From assembly GCA_964593065.1 (NCBI GenBank), contig CAZQGO010000001.1, positions 186,001 to 250,000 of the forward strand: DNA of 64,000 nucleotides, written 5' to 3'. This document shows positions 7,543 to 15,900 of this stretch, piece by piece. A program made the translations under genes and the position numbers. The notes below the pieces were generated by a model that had not been told where the DNA came from, ran no database searches, and worked only from the letters and a program-made list of their open reading frames with translations. This DNA is from CAZQGO01 sp964593065 (GTDB taxonomy: Bacteria; Oederibacteriota; JAAXVQ01). Within the stretch, counting starts at the first letter, position 1. Each line of letters begins with the position of its first letter.

Positions 7543-8553
7543 ATGCCCACGCTGTTCACGCGCAAGCCTGTCTGGCTCTTGTGCTTGGCCTGGGGCCTGG
7601 GCCCGGTGCCTGCAACGTGGGCTGGCACCTCCGGGCAGGCGGGCGCACCGGCGGCTCGGCCGGACCCGGGCCGTTGCCGCATGACGGTGACCACACCCGC
7701 CTTGGCTTCCGGCCTGCCGGAGCATTCCTGCACTTTGACCCTCTCCCTGCGCACGGCCGGCGGACAGCCCGTGACCGGCCTGTCTTCCCGCGATTTTAAT
7801 GTCCAGTCCACGGACGGAGATTCACGGATCGATTGGGATCGCTTCCGGGAGGAACCGCCTGGTTCCGGGATCTACCGCCTGCCCGTTTCTTCACGCGTTG
7901 CCGGACGGAAAACCCTGCATGTCGCCGTGCAGGGGATCGCCCTGGATCCGGAGGTCAACGCTTCCTCCCAGGTCATGCGTTTCGATCCGGGCGTCTACGG
8001 CCGCGCGCGCAACGCGGCTTCCGGGAGTCCGCTGGCCGGACTCGAACTGGCCTTGCGCCGTCCGGAGGGAAGCACGGCGGCCACGGCGCGCACGGACCAA
8101 CAGGGCCGCTTTCAACTCCTGTTGCCCTCCGCCGTGCCGTTGGCACCGGCGCCGGCCTGGGAGCTGTCCGCCTCGGACCCGGCGGGCAATTACCGGCAGG
8201 CGGCCTTCCCGGTCGTCCTGGCTCCGGACACGGCGGTCAACCGCGATTTTTCCCTGACCTTTCTGCCGCCCGAGCAGGACAGCGGCCGCGTGTTTCCCAA
8301 CCCGGCCCAGCGGGGACAAACCGTCACCGTGGAGTACGCCCTGCGGGAGGCGGGACCCGTTCGCGTCGAGGTGTTCGATTTGCGGGGCCGGCGCATCCTG
8401 ACCCTGATCGACGCCGCCCGGCAGGCGGGACGTTACTCCTTAAACTGGGCCTGCGACAACCGCTTCGGCAGGGCCTTGGCCCCGGGAACCTACCTGGTGT
8501 CCCTGCGTCTGGGACAAAACAGCCTTCGGCGAAAGCTGGTCATTCAGCCTTGA
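7543..8553 (+). CDS. Secreted protein with C-terminal FlgD/type-IX-like domain
   Basis: This 336-residue exported protein has a signal peptide (basic TRK, then a hydrophobic run ending near ATWA). Residues about 45-250 are beta-rich, with a carboxypeptidase-regulatory-like stretch around TDQQGRFQLLLP. The last 85 residues are a FlgD/CTD-type Ig fold: it opens with RVFPNPAQRG, continues with VRVEVFDLRGRRI, and ends APGTYLVSLRLG then KLVIQP. In type IX secretion such a domain is the sorting signal. Whether it is here is an inference. It is followed by a PorV-OmpA fusion and a PorV-like gene, which fits a secreted-protein/shuttle set. I do not recognise a specific activity. Confidence 0.75.
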   Translation: MPTLFTRKPVWLLCLAWGLGPVPATWAGTSGQAGAPAARPDPGRCRMTVTTPALASGLPEHSCTLTLSLRTAGGQPVTGLSSRDFNVQSTDGDSRIDWDRFREEPPGSGIYRLPVSSRVAGRKTLHVAVQGIALDPEVNASSQVMRFDPGVYGRARNAASGSPLAGLELALRRPEGSTAATARTDQQGRFQLLLPSAVPLAPAPAWELSASDPAGNYRQAAFPVVLAPDTAVNRDFSLTFLPPEQDSGRVFPNPAQRGQTVTVEYALREAGPVRVEVFDLRGRRILTLIDAARQAGRYSLNWACDNRFGRALAPGTYLVSLRLGQNSLRRKLVIQP

Positions 8554-8596
8554 GCAGCGCTTTGGGATGGACTCCGATAAAAGACGAATCGCCGTC

Positions 8597-10531
8597 ATGA
8601 AGCCCGGGCGTTGGCTGCTGACCCTGGGCATGGCGCTCGTCTGGACCTCTCCGGTTTTGGGCTGGGGACGGCTGAGCGAGGTCGGCACCTCGGCCGCGCC
8701 CTGGCTGGTCCAGCCCTCTTCGGCCCGTTTGCTGGCCATGGGAGGCGCAGGCACCGCCGACACCTTCGGCTCGGATGCCTGGTGGTGGAATCCCGCCGCC
8801 ACGGCCGGCTTCCCGGGCTTGGACGCGCAAGTCGCCGTGCGCCGGCATTTCGTGGACACGGAAATGGGTTTTCTCACCGTGGCGGCGCCGACTCCCTGGG
8901 GCGTTCCCACCCTGGGATTCACCTACGTGCGCACCGACAACATCATGGGCTACGATGCCAGCGGGACGGAGACCGGGCTTTTCAACACCAGCGACTTAGC
9001 GGCCAAGCTGGGCTGGGCGTACGCCTGGCAGAACCTCCAGTTCGGGTTTGCCCTGACCTACCTGCAGCAGGACTTCCACGTGGCCCAAAGCCGGGGCTTC
9101 GGCGGCGACGTGGGCGTCCTCTACACGATCCGGGACAATCTCCGCCTGGGTGTCTCGGCCTTGAGACTCGGTTATACGCAGGAGCAGGATCCCCTGCCCA
9201 TGGAAGTGCGCCTGGGCGCCGGCGCGGAGGTTCTGAGGAATCTGCGCTTCAACCTGGACATCGCCTCGCCGCGCGACGGGGAGGCCTACTTGGCCGGCGG
9301 CACGGAGTGGCGTCCGTTCGACCCCCTGGCCCTGCGCCTGGGATGGCGCACGGGTCCGGCCTCCAGCTGGCAGCTGGGCACCCTGGCCTACTTTTCGGCG
9401 GGAGCGGGGGTGAACTTCGGGGCGTTTTCCCTGGATTACGCCTTCGAGCCCGCGGGGGTTCTAGGGAATTCCCACCACGTCAGCCTGGCGTATCATTACC
9501 GGCCGCCGCCCGAAGGCGCGGTCAAGCCGGCCCTGCGCAAACCCTCGGATGAAAACCTGAAGGTCATGCCGAGGGCCTACGAGGGCCGCATGGTCTTCAT
9601 TCCCCAGTCGGTGGCCAAGAAATACCAGGCCAAGAGCATCCAGTTTCAGATCAAGGACGAGGCCGGCAAGATCGTCCGCACCTTCAATTTTGCCGGTACG
9701 GCGGTGCCCCGGCAGCTGGTCTGGGACGGCAAGGACAGCGCGGGACGCCGCGTCGACCAGGACAAGGTCTACAGCTTCGACTTGCGCTTTGTCACGGCCG
9801 AGGGCGTCAAGACCGAGGGCTTGAACTGGCCCAGCACGCAACCGGCCCGAAAACTGCATTTCTCCAAGGGCGGGGACGGCGTGGAACCGGAAGTCCTGTT
9901 CCAGTTCGAAGGCGACCGCAGCCGGGTGAAATCCTACCAACTGCGCATCTTCGACCGGGCCACGGGCCAGACCGTGAGAGTGCTGCAGGGCAACCAGGGA
10001 CTCCCGGAGCGCCTGGAGTGGGACGGGCGCGACGCAAACCGGGCCTGGGCCCCGGCTCGTCACAAGTACGCCTACCGCCTCGAGCTTCTGGCCAAGGACT
10101 ATACCCGGGTCATCATGGAGCATCCCATTCTGGCCGTGCCGGCCGAGGTCATCTCCCGGAAGCCCGGGAGCGTGAAGTTCAAAATCAAGGAAATCCTGTT
10201 CGACTTCGCGCGCGCTTCCATCCGCGCAGAAATGGCGGACAAGATCCTGAAGGCTGCGGAAATCGTTCTGCGCCGCGGGCCGGTCATCCGGGTCATCAAC
10301 GGGCACGCCGACGAGGTCGGCACGCCGTCGGCCAACATCAAGATCAGCCGGGACCGCGCCGAAGCCGTACGCGGTTTCCTGAAAAACCAGGGCGTGCCCC
10401 AGGCCGAGGCCATCCCGGTGGTCGGGTACGGCAACGAGCGCCTGCTGGTGATCGGCGGGAATGAAAAGATCCGGGAGAAGAACCGCAGGGTCGAGATCGT
10501 GATGGAAGTCCCCGCGGAGCCCGCGAAATAA
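8597..10531 (+). CDS. Outer-membrane PorV-like barrel fused to FlgD-like and OmpA domains
   Basis: The protein has 644 residues from the ATG at 8597, which begins a clear signal peptide (KPGRWLLTLGMALVWTSPVLG). Residues about 25-310 resemble PorV/PorQ barrel proteins: the entry SSARLLAMGGAGTADTFG followed by WNPAATAG is the family hallmark. Two FlgD-like modules follow, with RQLVWDGKDSAGRRVD and RLEWDGRDANRAWAP. A C-terminal OmpA peptidoglycan-binding domain ends the protein (ILFDFARASIR, INGHADEVGT, KNRRVEIVME). The OmpA part should bind peptidoglycan in the periplasm while the barrel spans the outer membrane. A paralog with the same architecture lies at 49048-51006, also beside a CTD-type secreted protein. 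Confidence 0.82.
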   Translation: MKPGRWLLTLGMALVWTSPVLGWGRLSEVGTSAAPWLVQPSSARLLAMGGAGTADTFGSDAWWWNPAATAGFPGLDAQVAVRRHFVDTEMGFLTVAAPTPWGVPTLGFTYVRTDNIMGYDASGTETGLFNTSDLAAKLGWAYAWQNLQFGFALTYLQQDFHVAQSRGFGGDVGVLYTIRDNLRLGVSALRLGYTQEQDPLPMEVRLGAGAEVLRNLRFNLDIASPRDGEAYLAGGTEWRPFDPLALRLGWRTGPASSWQLGTLAYFSAGAGVNFGAFSLDYAFEPAGVLGNSHHVSLAYHYRPPPEGAVKPALRKPSDENLKVMPRAYEGRMVFIPQSVAKKYQAKSIQFQIKDEAGKIVRTFNFAGTAVPRQLVWDGKDSAGRRVDQDKVYSFDLRFVTAEGVKTEGLNWPSTQPARKLHFSKGGDGVEPEVLFQFEGDRSRVKSYQLRIFDRATGQTVRVLQGNQGLPERLEWDGRDANRAWAPARHKYAYRLELLAKDYTRVIMEHPILAVPAEVISRKPGSVKFKIKEILFDFARASIRAEMADKILKAAEIVLRRGPVIRVINGHADEVGTPSANIKISRDRAEAVRGFLKNQGVPQAEAIPVVGYGNERLLVIGGNEKIREKNRRVEIVMEVPAEPAK

Positions 10532-10590
10532 TCCGCGCCGGAAACGGGCAGGACCGCGCCGCCGGCCGCAAACAATCCCCGAGGAAAAAG

Positions 10591-10619
10591 TTGCTTTCAA
10601 GAGCGAAGCGGTTTATCAT
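10591..10619 (+). promoter_or_regulatory. Probable promoter for the PorV-like gene
   Basis: TTGCTT (10591-10596) and TATCAT (10614-10619) are separated by 17 bases, 34 bases before the start codon of the next gene. Confidence 0.5.
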
Positions 10620-10653
10620 GAACAGGCCAATTTTACCGGGAGGCCCAAAGAAG

Positions 10654-11583
10654 ATGAAGCAGCGGGGATTCTTCAGTTTGCTCTGCGGCGCCTGCTTGTT
10701 GTGGCCGGCGGCGGCCGGGGCCGGAGGGGCGGGAACCAGCGGCGCCCAGGCCCTGCAACTGGTCAAGGGGGCGAGGCCGGCGGCCCTGGCCGGCGCCTAC
10801 GCGGCCCTGGCCGAGGACATCAATGCCTTCGGCGTCAACCCCGCCGGTTTGGGACAATTGGAAGACCTGGAAGCCATGTTCCTGCACCTCAACGGCATCG
10901 AGGGCCAGGCCACCGAATGGCTCGCCGTGGCCATGCCGGTCGAGGACCTGGGCACGCTGGGCGCACAGTTCATGTACCGGGGCCAGCCGCCGATCGACAA
11001 TTACGTGGACGGGGAACCCACCGTGGAAGTCAAGGACATGCTCTTCGGAATCTCTTTCGCCCGTCCGGTCGTCCCCGGCCTGCTGGCCGGCTTCAATGCC
11101 CAGCTCGCGGTCCTGACCCTGGGTCCCAAGGACGCTTCGGCCTTGTCCCTGGACCTGGGCCTCCAATACGCCCTGGACGAAAAGGCTCGCCTGGGCCTGG
11201 CGGTCCGCCACCTGGGCACGCCGGTTAAATTCGACCAGGTCGAAGACCCCCTGCCCCTGACCGTGGTGGCGGGAAGCTCTTTGGTGGTGGCGGACACCGG
11301 TACCCACAAACTCACGGGCCTGCTGGATTTGGAAACCGTGGTGCCGGAGGAGAATTACCTGGCCCGCTTGGGCGCGGAGTACTGGTTCAAGGGCCAGCTG
11401 GCCCTGCGCCTGGGATACGCGTATTCCTACCAAGCCTTCGTCGGCGGCCTCACGGCCGGCGTGGGCTTCCGTTTCCAGGTGGGAAACGTGAATCTGGGCC
11501 TGGATTATGCCCTGCAGCCCCAGACCTGGGAAGACAACGATTTTGAACTGGAAAACGTTCTCAGCCTGAGCGCGCGCTTTTAA
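10654..11583 (+). CDS. PorV/PorQ-family outer-membrane protein
   Basis: The 309-residue protein starts at the ATG at 10654, ten bases after GGGAGG and directly before a signal peptide (KQRGFFSLLCGACLLWPAAAGA). The first mature segment, ALQLVKGARPAALAGAYAAL followed by INAFGVNPAGLG, is diagnostic of the PorV/PorQ (UPF0164-like) family. Alternating amphipathic strands continue to the C-terminal aromatic-rich segment and SLSARF, which ends in Phe as many outer-membrane barrels do. In type IX systems PorV shuttles CTD proteins to the cell surface. This gene lies next to a CTD protein and a PorV-OmpA fusion. It has its own promoter, so it may be expressed separately. Confidence 0.85.
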   Translation: MKQRGFFSLLCGACLLWPAAAGAGGAGTSGAQALQLVKGARPAALAGAYAALAEDINAFGVNPAGLGQLEDLEAMFLHLNGIEGQATEWLAVAMPVEDLGTLGAQFMYRGQPPIDNYVDGEPTVEVKDMLFGISFARPVVPGLLAGFNAQLAVLTLGPKDASALSLDLGLQYALDEKARLGLAVRHLGTPVKFDQVEDPLPLTVVAGSSLVVADTGTHKLTGLLDLETVVPEENYLARLGAEYWFKGQLALRLGYAYSYQAFVGGLTAGVGFRFQVGNVNLGLDYALQPQTWEDNDFELENVLSLSARF

Positions 11584-11619
11584 TCCCGAAGCGCCCCGCC
11601 GCACTGGGTGCGGTCCGGC

Positions 11620-12222
11620 CTACCTGAGCAGCAAAGCCCAAAATCCCAAAACCGACAACACGACCACCACCGCGCTGGCGAAGCTCTCGCGCAGCAGCAG
11701 GCGCTGGGCCTCCCAGCAGGCGACCAGCGTTTGAAACAGCATGTAGAGCACGGTCAGCGCCGGCGCCAGTTCCCGGATCCAGAAACCCGGAAATCCCGGC
11801 AGGCCGGCATCCAAAAATCCCAGGGCATGGGCCATTTCCGTGGGCCAGAAAATCGGCCACAAGGCTACGAGCACGGCGGGCGCGCACACGGCCAGCAGAG
11901 ATTGAAAGTCTTTCTGACAATAAAAAAGCCGTCCGACCAGATAACCGCCGGCCGTGCCGAGCAGGCAGCCGGCCGCGAGAATGAAGGGCATGGCCGCGGC
12001 CTGCACCAGACGGTAGTCGGCCAGGGCCACGATCGGTTTGGCGGTCAGGGGGATGTCATGCGCGCGCGCCGTCACGGAAGTTGCGGCGAACAACAGGGAA
12101 GTCATGACCCAGGCCACTGCGGCCGGCCCCAAGTCCCGGGAGGCGGCCAGCTCCGTGAACACGGATTTGGGCCGGGTGAAAAGAGCCAGCACTCTATTAA
12201 TATGAAGACGCAAGCCGGGCAT
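11620..12222 (-). CDS. Yip1-like integral membrane protein
   Basis: The 200-residue polytopic protein starts at the ATG at 12222, after AGAGAGG about 12 bases upstream. A longer GTG start at 12282 would add 20 polar residues. The N-terminal LRLHINRVLALFTRPKSVFTEL resembles the amphipathic entry of Yip1-domain proteins, a region usually followed by five hydrophobic helices. Helices are visible at AAVAWVMTSLLFAAT, PFILAAGCLLGTAGGYLVG, LLAVCAPAVLVALWPIF, ALTVLYMLFQTLVACW and the C-terminal VVVLSVLGFWALL. It is convergent with the PorV-like gene and ends 36 bases from it. The molecular role of bacterial Yip1 proteins is unclear. Confidence 0.65.
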   Translation of the reverse strand: MPGLRLHINRVLALFTRPKSVFTELAASRDLGPAAVAWVMTSLLFAATSVTARAHDIPLTAKPIVALADYRLVQAAAMPFILAAGCLLGTAGGYLVGRLFYCQKDFQSLLAVCAPAVLVALWPIFWPTEMAHALGFLDAGLPGFPGFWIRELAPALTVLYMLFQTLVACWEAQRLLLRESFASAVVVVLSVLGFWALLLR

Positions 12223-12292
12223 GTCCGGATTGAACCTCTCTTGTTCTGAACGGGTAGCATACCATTGCCTGATGGCGAGCACCAGGGAAAAT

Positions 12293-12317
12293 CCGCCCGC
12301 GCGCGCGGCGGTTTTTT
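12293..12317 (+). terminator. Possible terminator in the 12.2-12.6 kb gap
   Basis: CCGCC (12293-12297) pairs with GGCGG (12307-12311) and is followed by six T residues. It could stop antisense transcripts before the promoter at 12425. The rest of this roughly 390-base gap holds that promoter, a possible 29-codon leader ORF and a strong ribosome-binding-like site at about 12533. Confidence 0.35.
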
Positions 12318-12424
12318 GCCCGCCCGGCCGCCGCGGGCTGACCGGCTGAACCGAATCCCGGGCAGGATGCCATAAAAGGCTTGAAATCCAGGGCGATTTT
12401 TTTTATTTCCCTTTGCCTTTTGAA

Positions 12425-12454
12425 TTGACAATATCTTGGGGGGCGTGGTAGATT
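12425..12454 (+). promoter_or_regulatory. Sigma70-type promoter upstream of the 12610 gene
   Basis: A perfect TTGACA at 12425-12430 and TAGATT at 12449-12454 are separated by 18 bases. The predicted start of transcription is near 12461, giving a leader of about 150 bases for the secreted-protein gene. Confidence 0.55.
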
Positions 12455-12460
12455 GCATTC

Positions 12461-12550
12461 ATGTTTTTTCAGAGGATGCCCGACATCATGAACCTGCCGG
12501 TATTTCTTCCGATTTTCGGTGCACTTAAATGGAAAGGAGGGGTGTTCTAA
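12461..12550 (+). CDS. Possible 29-residue leader peptide
   Basis: An ATG lies exactly at the predicted transcription start, six bases after the -10 box, and opens a 29-codon ORF ending TAA at 12550. The product would be short and hydrophobic (NLPVFLPIFGALKW in its second half). The last codons contain AAAGGAGG, a consensus ribosome-binding site with no start at proper spacing behind it, and eight T residues follow the stop. It could be a regulatory leader peptide. Chance is equally possible. Confidence 0.2.
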   Translation: MFFQRMPDIMNLPVFLPIFGALKWKGGVF

Positions 12551-12609
12551 CCTTTTTTTTATATAGCTCCAACCATTTTTCAATCATGCTTATGAAAGGG
12601 GGATGGCAC

Positions 12610-14349
12610 GTGAAAAAGTTACTGATTTTGGGTATGGTGTTCAGCCTCAGTGCGCTACTGGTTCCCGCCGCGGTTTCTGCCCATCAAGATAATTCCTTCA
12701 CCTATACCGCCACGTCCGGCATGTTCGAAGACATGTACGATTTCTTCAAGTACAGTCCCGCCTACCTTCCCAGTTTCGAGAAGAATTCATTTTGGAGCCA
12801 GCTCTCGAACCTCGAGAGCCAAAACGACCGCCTGTTCAATGATTCCGGCACGGATTATTACCTGATCGGCGGCCAGCACGACCTCATGGGCTTCGGCCGC
12901 GCCGGCGTCATGTTCGACTGGTACGGCTATGCCGAGCCGGAGTACCTGACGGATTTCGCCGGTTACAGCGGGTACGGATTCGTCGAGGACAGCTGGCGCG
13001 AATACCGCGACAACGACAGCAACGGCGTCTATGACCACCTGCGGGAACTGTACGGTCATGGCGAAGAATACTACCGCTTCAACAGCAACGACGTGTACGT
13101 GGCCTACGGCATGGGCGACATCGCGGGCTTGGCGCTCGGCGCCGCGGTTCGCGGCATATGGGAGAGCAGTGACCCCTCCTATTACTGGAACAATCCCTAC
13201 GACAGCAACCGGGGCTCCTTCGACTGGGTGGGCTGGGAGGTCGAGACCGACCTGCTGACCGGCCAGCGGACGCACACCGTCAATGAAGACGGCACCGGCT
13301 CCTGGAGCTACGGGGAAAGCCAATGGCAGCTCATCCTCGGCGCGCGCGCCGAGGACTTGATGGGCATGATGCCCGACCTGGACGTGGTGCTGAACGTGTA
13401 TCCCATACTGGCTTCCGCGGGCAACGATCTGGAGTGGAATTTCACCCGTTCGGAGGATTTTTCGCCCGCGATTCCCAACAGCAACACCGACGTCTGGTCT
13501 TATAGTGTTACGGGGTTCGACTACAGCTCCGGTCCCTATCCGGCCTCGGGCTTCGGCGTGGGCGCAAACCTGCGCGTGGATTATCCCCTGGATCCGGGCG
13601 TCCTGATGACGGGCTGGATCAATTTCGAGACCCTGGGGCTGACGTCCCAGGATGCCAATCAGAAACAGGTCTTTAACGAGACCGAGCGTTATCCCAACGG
13701 CATCTACACGCAGGTGGATACCACCAACCAGGAAATCAACCGGATCTACGACGGCAAGGGCAGCCAGAACCTCGTAGGCGCCAAGGTGCGTTTTCAGTTT
13801 CCGGCCAACGGCTGGCGGCTGGGCGTGGGCATCAACGCGAGCACGTCCGACATGCGCACCGAGGACATGCAGTACGAATACAATTACCGCAACACCTTCC
13901 GCCGGCAGTTCGGGCAGGGGGATCCCACCGCGGACTACACCGAAGTGACCACCAACAGCACCAAATACAAATACACCGAGATCTACACCACCGATATGCT
14001 GGAATTGCCGGTGGGCATCATCCTGGACGTATTGAAGAACCTCTCCCTGCAGATGGGAGCCGTGCACGTGATCGAGGCAGACGGTTATTCCTACAAAATG
14101 GGCGATCGGGAAGACGTATATCAGAACACCGTCCGAACGTATGACAACGGCATGCAGACCACTTCCATCAACACTTCGGACAGCAACGATGCCGCCTCGC
14201 AGGAATCCTACGTGGCGGTGGATCATTACAATTATTTCACGTTCGGCGCGACCTGGTGGCCTTTCGAGCAGGTGCAGATCGACCTCCAGGCCTTCAATCA
14301 CCTGGTCGAACTGGGAACCTACAGAATCTCAGTTAATATCTACTATTAA
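12610..14349 (+). CDS. Exported, probably outer-membrane, protein of unknown family
   Basis: I start this 579-residue protein at the GTG at 12610, seven bases after AAAGGGGG and immediately before a signal peptide (KKLLILGMVFSLSALLVPAAVSA). An ATG at 12595 would overlap that site. The mature protein is rich in Tyr, Asp, Asn and Gly. Its alternating strands (DVYVAYGMGDIAGLALGAAV, LVGAKVRFQFPANGWRLGVG) and C-terminal TYRISVNIYY resemble an outer-membrane beta-barrel. I see no catalytic motif and cannot assign a family. The lipoprotein gene 23 bases downstream is probably in the same transcript, ended by the terminator at 15817. Confidence 0.6.
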   Translation: MKKLLILGMVFSLSALLVPAAVSAHQDNSFTYTATSGMFEDMYDFFKYSPAYLPSFEKNSFWSQLSNLESQNDRLFNDSGTDYYLIGGQHDLMGFGRAGVMFDWYGYAEPEYLTDFAGYSGYGFVEDSWREYRDNDSNGVYDHLRELYGHGEEYYRFNSNDVYVAYGMGDIAGLALGAAVRGIWESSDPSYYWNNPYDSNRGSFDWVGWEVETDLLTGQRTHTVNEDGTGSWSYGESQWQLILGARAEDLMGMMPDLDVVLNVYPILASAGNDLEWNFTRSEDFSPAIPNSNTDVWSYSVTGFDYSSGPYPASGFGVGANLRVDYPLDPGVLMTGWINFETLGLTSQDANQKQVFNETERYPNGIYTQVDTTNQEINRIYDGKGSQNLVGAKVRFQFPANGWRLGVGINASTSDMRTEDMQYEYNYRNTFRRQFGQGDPTADYTEVTTNSTKYKYTEIYTTDMLELPVGIILDVLKNLSLQMGAVHVIEADGYSYKMGDREDVYQNTVRTYDNGMQTTSINTSDSNDAASQESYVAVDHYNYFTFGATWWPFEQVQIDLQAFNHLVELGTYRISVNIYY

Positions 14350-14372
14350 TTCGAAAGGAGCGTGAGCGGAAT

Positions 14373-15794
14373 ATGAAAAAGATTATCAGTGGAATTCTCA
14401 TGCTCGGGCTCCTGGGGGCCGGTGCCGTCTACCTGAGCTCCTGCGCCCAGCAAAAAGGTCCTTTGAGTCCGGCGCTTAACGCAGTCGCCAATGTATCCAG
14501 AGTGTTGCCCTACATTACCAGCACCAGCACCCCCAGCGGGGTTTCTCAAACCGTCCGGGTCGTGTTCAGCCTGCCCATGGACCCGACGTCCTTCACCACC
14601 GCCACCGTGCGCCTGTACACCATGGACGCCACGGCCGCGGGCAACGCGGAAACCCCGTACACGAATTACGGGATGGTATATCATCCCACCTCGAGGGAGC
14701 TGGTGATTTATCCTCTCAACGGCACCTGGCAGAACGACCTCTTTTACCACGGTGTGATTACCACGGGTGTTCGCAGCGTTAGCGGACGGCCGTTTGACGG
14801 AAATCAGAACGGCATTGCTGAAAGCGCCGAGTTTGACACGGGCCATGGCTTCTGGACCTTGGGAGCACCGCCGACCGCGCCCGGTTACGTCCAGAACAGC
14901 GCAATCGTCGCCACGGCTGCCTGGGCCACCAACAGCAGCGGCGGAGGCATCAATTTCGGCGGCAGCGCCGGCAACATCCCGGCGTCGTACAGCTATGTCA
15001 CCATCACGGTGCAGTTCAGTGCGTACAGCCTACCCTTGAACTTCACCATGGACCGGAACACGTTCTTCACCAGCGCCACGGCCCTGCATCCCAATGTCCA
15101 GTTCACGACCATGAACGGAACGCCGGTGGCCCCGGTTTCCGTGTCCGTGCTCAACGGGATCGGGACCGACGACCAGCTCCAGATCGTGTTGAGCCTGGCC
15201 GACAGCACGAAGTACAAAATGAAGCTGCGCGGGGGCCTGACGGGCATCCGTTCCTCTGCGGACGCCAGCCAGCAACTGTTACGCGGCCAGTACTTTGACG
15301 GCAACGGCGACGGCGCAGCCGAAGCCGCCGACGACACCAAGGACTGCGTTCTCGAGACCACCCGCAGCGACAATACCGGTCTGCCTTGGGTGCGCGTCAC
15401 CACGATTAGTACGGATGGCGTTGGTTCAGGCGGAGGGTTGAGGCGTTTCATCATCAACTTCTCCGTACCGACCGGCACGGGAACCCTGGATCCGGCAACC
15501 GTCACCAATGCCAATTTCTACATGGTGAACACCAGCGCCAGCCCGGACAAGAAAGTCATTGCCGCCAACCTGGAACTGGATCAGTCCACGTATCCGAATC
15601 CCAGGGTCTTCATGTACATCCCGTTGGAGATTGACCCGTCGTACGGCGACGGCAACCGGACACTCTATGTTTTCGTGTCCAACAACGTCAAGAGCTCGGA
15701 CGGGGTTGCCATCAACAACGGCGACGGCGTGACCGGGGAAGATGACGACAATGTATACTCCGGAGGATATTCGGTATATAATTTCGGTAATTAA
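14373..15794 (+). CDS. Lipoprotein with SbsA-type Ig-like domain
   Basis: This 473-residue predicted lipoprotein has a signal KKIISGILMLGLLGAG and lipobox LSSC, giving acylated Cys24. AAAGGAG lies about 12 bases upstream. Residues about 50-130 match the bacterial Ig-like (SbsA/Big_5) type, with VRVVFSLPMDPTSFTTATV followed by a Y-P-L-N-G-T turn. A similar segment, FIINFSVPTGTGTLDPATV, appears near residue 355, so there are at least two such modules. Acidic Asp/Asn-rich loops (DGNGDGAAEAADD, NGDGVTGEDDDN) could bind calcium. It follows the barrel-like gene at 12610, so the pair may form a surface complex. Its specific partner is unknown. Confidence 0.7.
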   Translation: MKKIISGILMLGLLGAGAVYLSSCAQQKGPLSPALNAVANVSRVLPYITSTSTPSGVSQTVRVVFSLPMDPTSFTTATVRLYTMDATAAGNAETPYTNYGMVYHPTSRELVIYPLNGTWQNDLFYHGVITTGVRSVSGRPFDGNQNGIAESAEFDTGHGFWTLGAPPTAPGYVQNSAIVATAAWATNSSGGGINFGGSAGNIPASYSYVTITVQFSAYSLPLNFTMDRNTFFTSATALHPNVQFTTMNGTPVAPVSVSVLNGIGTDDQLQIVLSLADSTKYKMKLRGGLTGIRSSADASQQLLRGQYFDGNGDGAAEAADDTKDCVLETTRSDNTGLPWVRVTTISTDGVGSGGGLRRFIINFSVPTGTGTLDPATVTNANFYMVNTSASPDKKVIAANLELDQSTYPNPRVFMYIPLEIDPSYGDGNRTLYVFVSNNVKSSDGVAINNGDGVTGEDDDNVYSGGYSVYNFGN

Positions 15795-15816
15795 GCAATT
15801 GTTCGGATAAGCAGGC

Positions 15817-15853
15817 AAAAAAGGGCGGCCCTGTCATGGGGCCGCCCTTTTTT
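15817..15853 (+). terminator. Strong Rho-independent terminator
   Basis: GGGCGGCC (15823-15830) pairs with GGCCGCCC (15840-15847), with a further C-G pair. It is flanked by six A residues before and six T residues after, so it could act on both strands. It ends the 12610-15794 transcript. Confidence 0.9.
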
Positions 15854-15900
15854 ATTTACGGGGGTGAAGAATATTGATGTGCGCAGGATCAAGGGCGGGC

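Noticed and set aside
12787..14301. A 504-codon minus-strand open frame opposite the 12610 gene
   Set aside because: It is Val/His-rich without signal or domain. The plus-strand gene has a ribosome-binding site, signal peptide and promoter.
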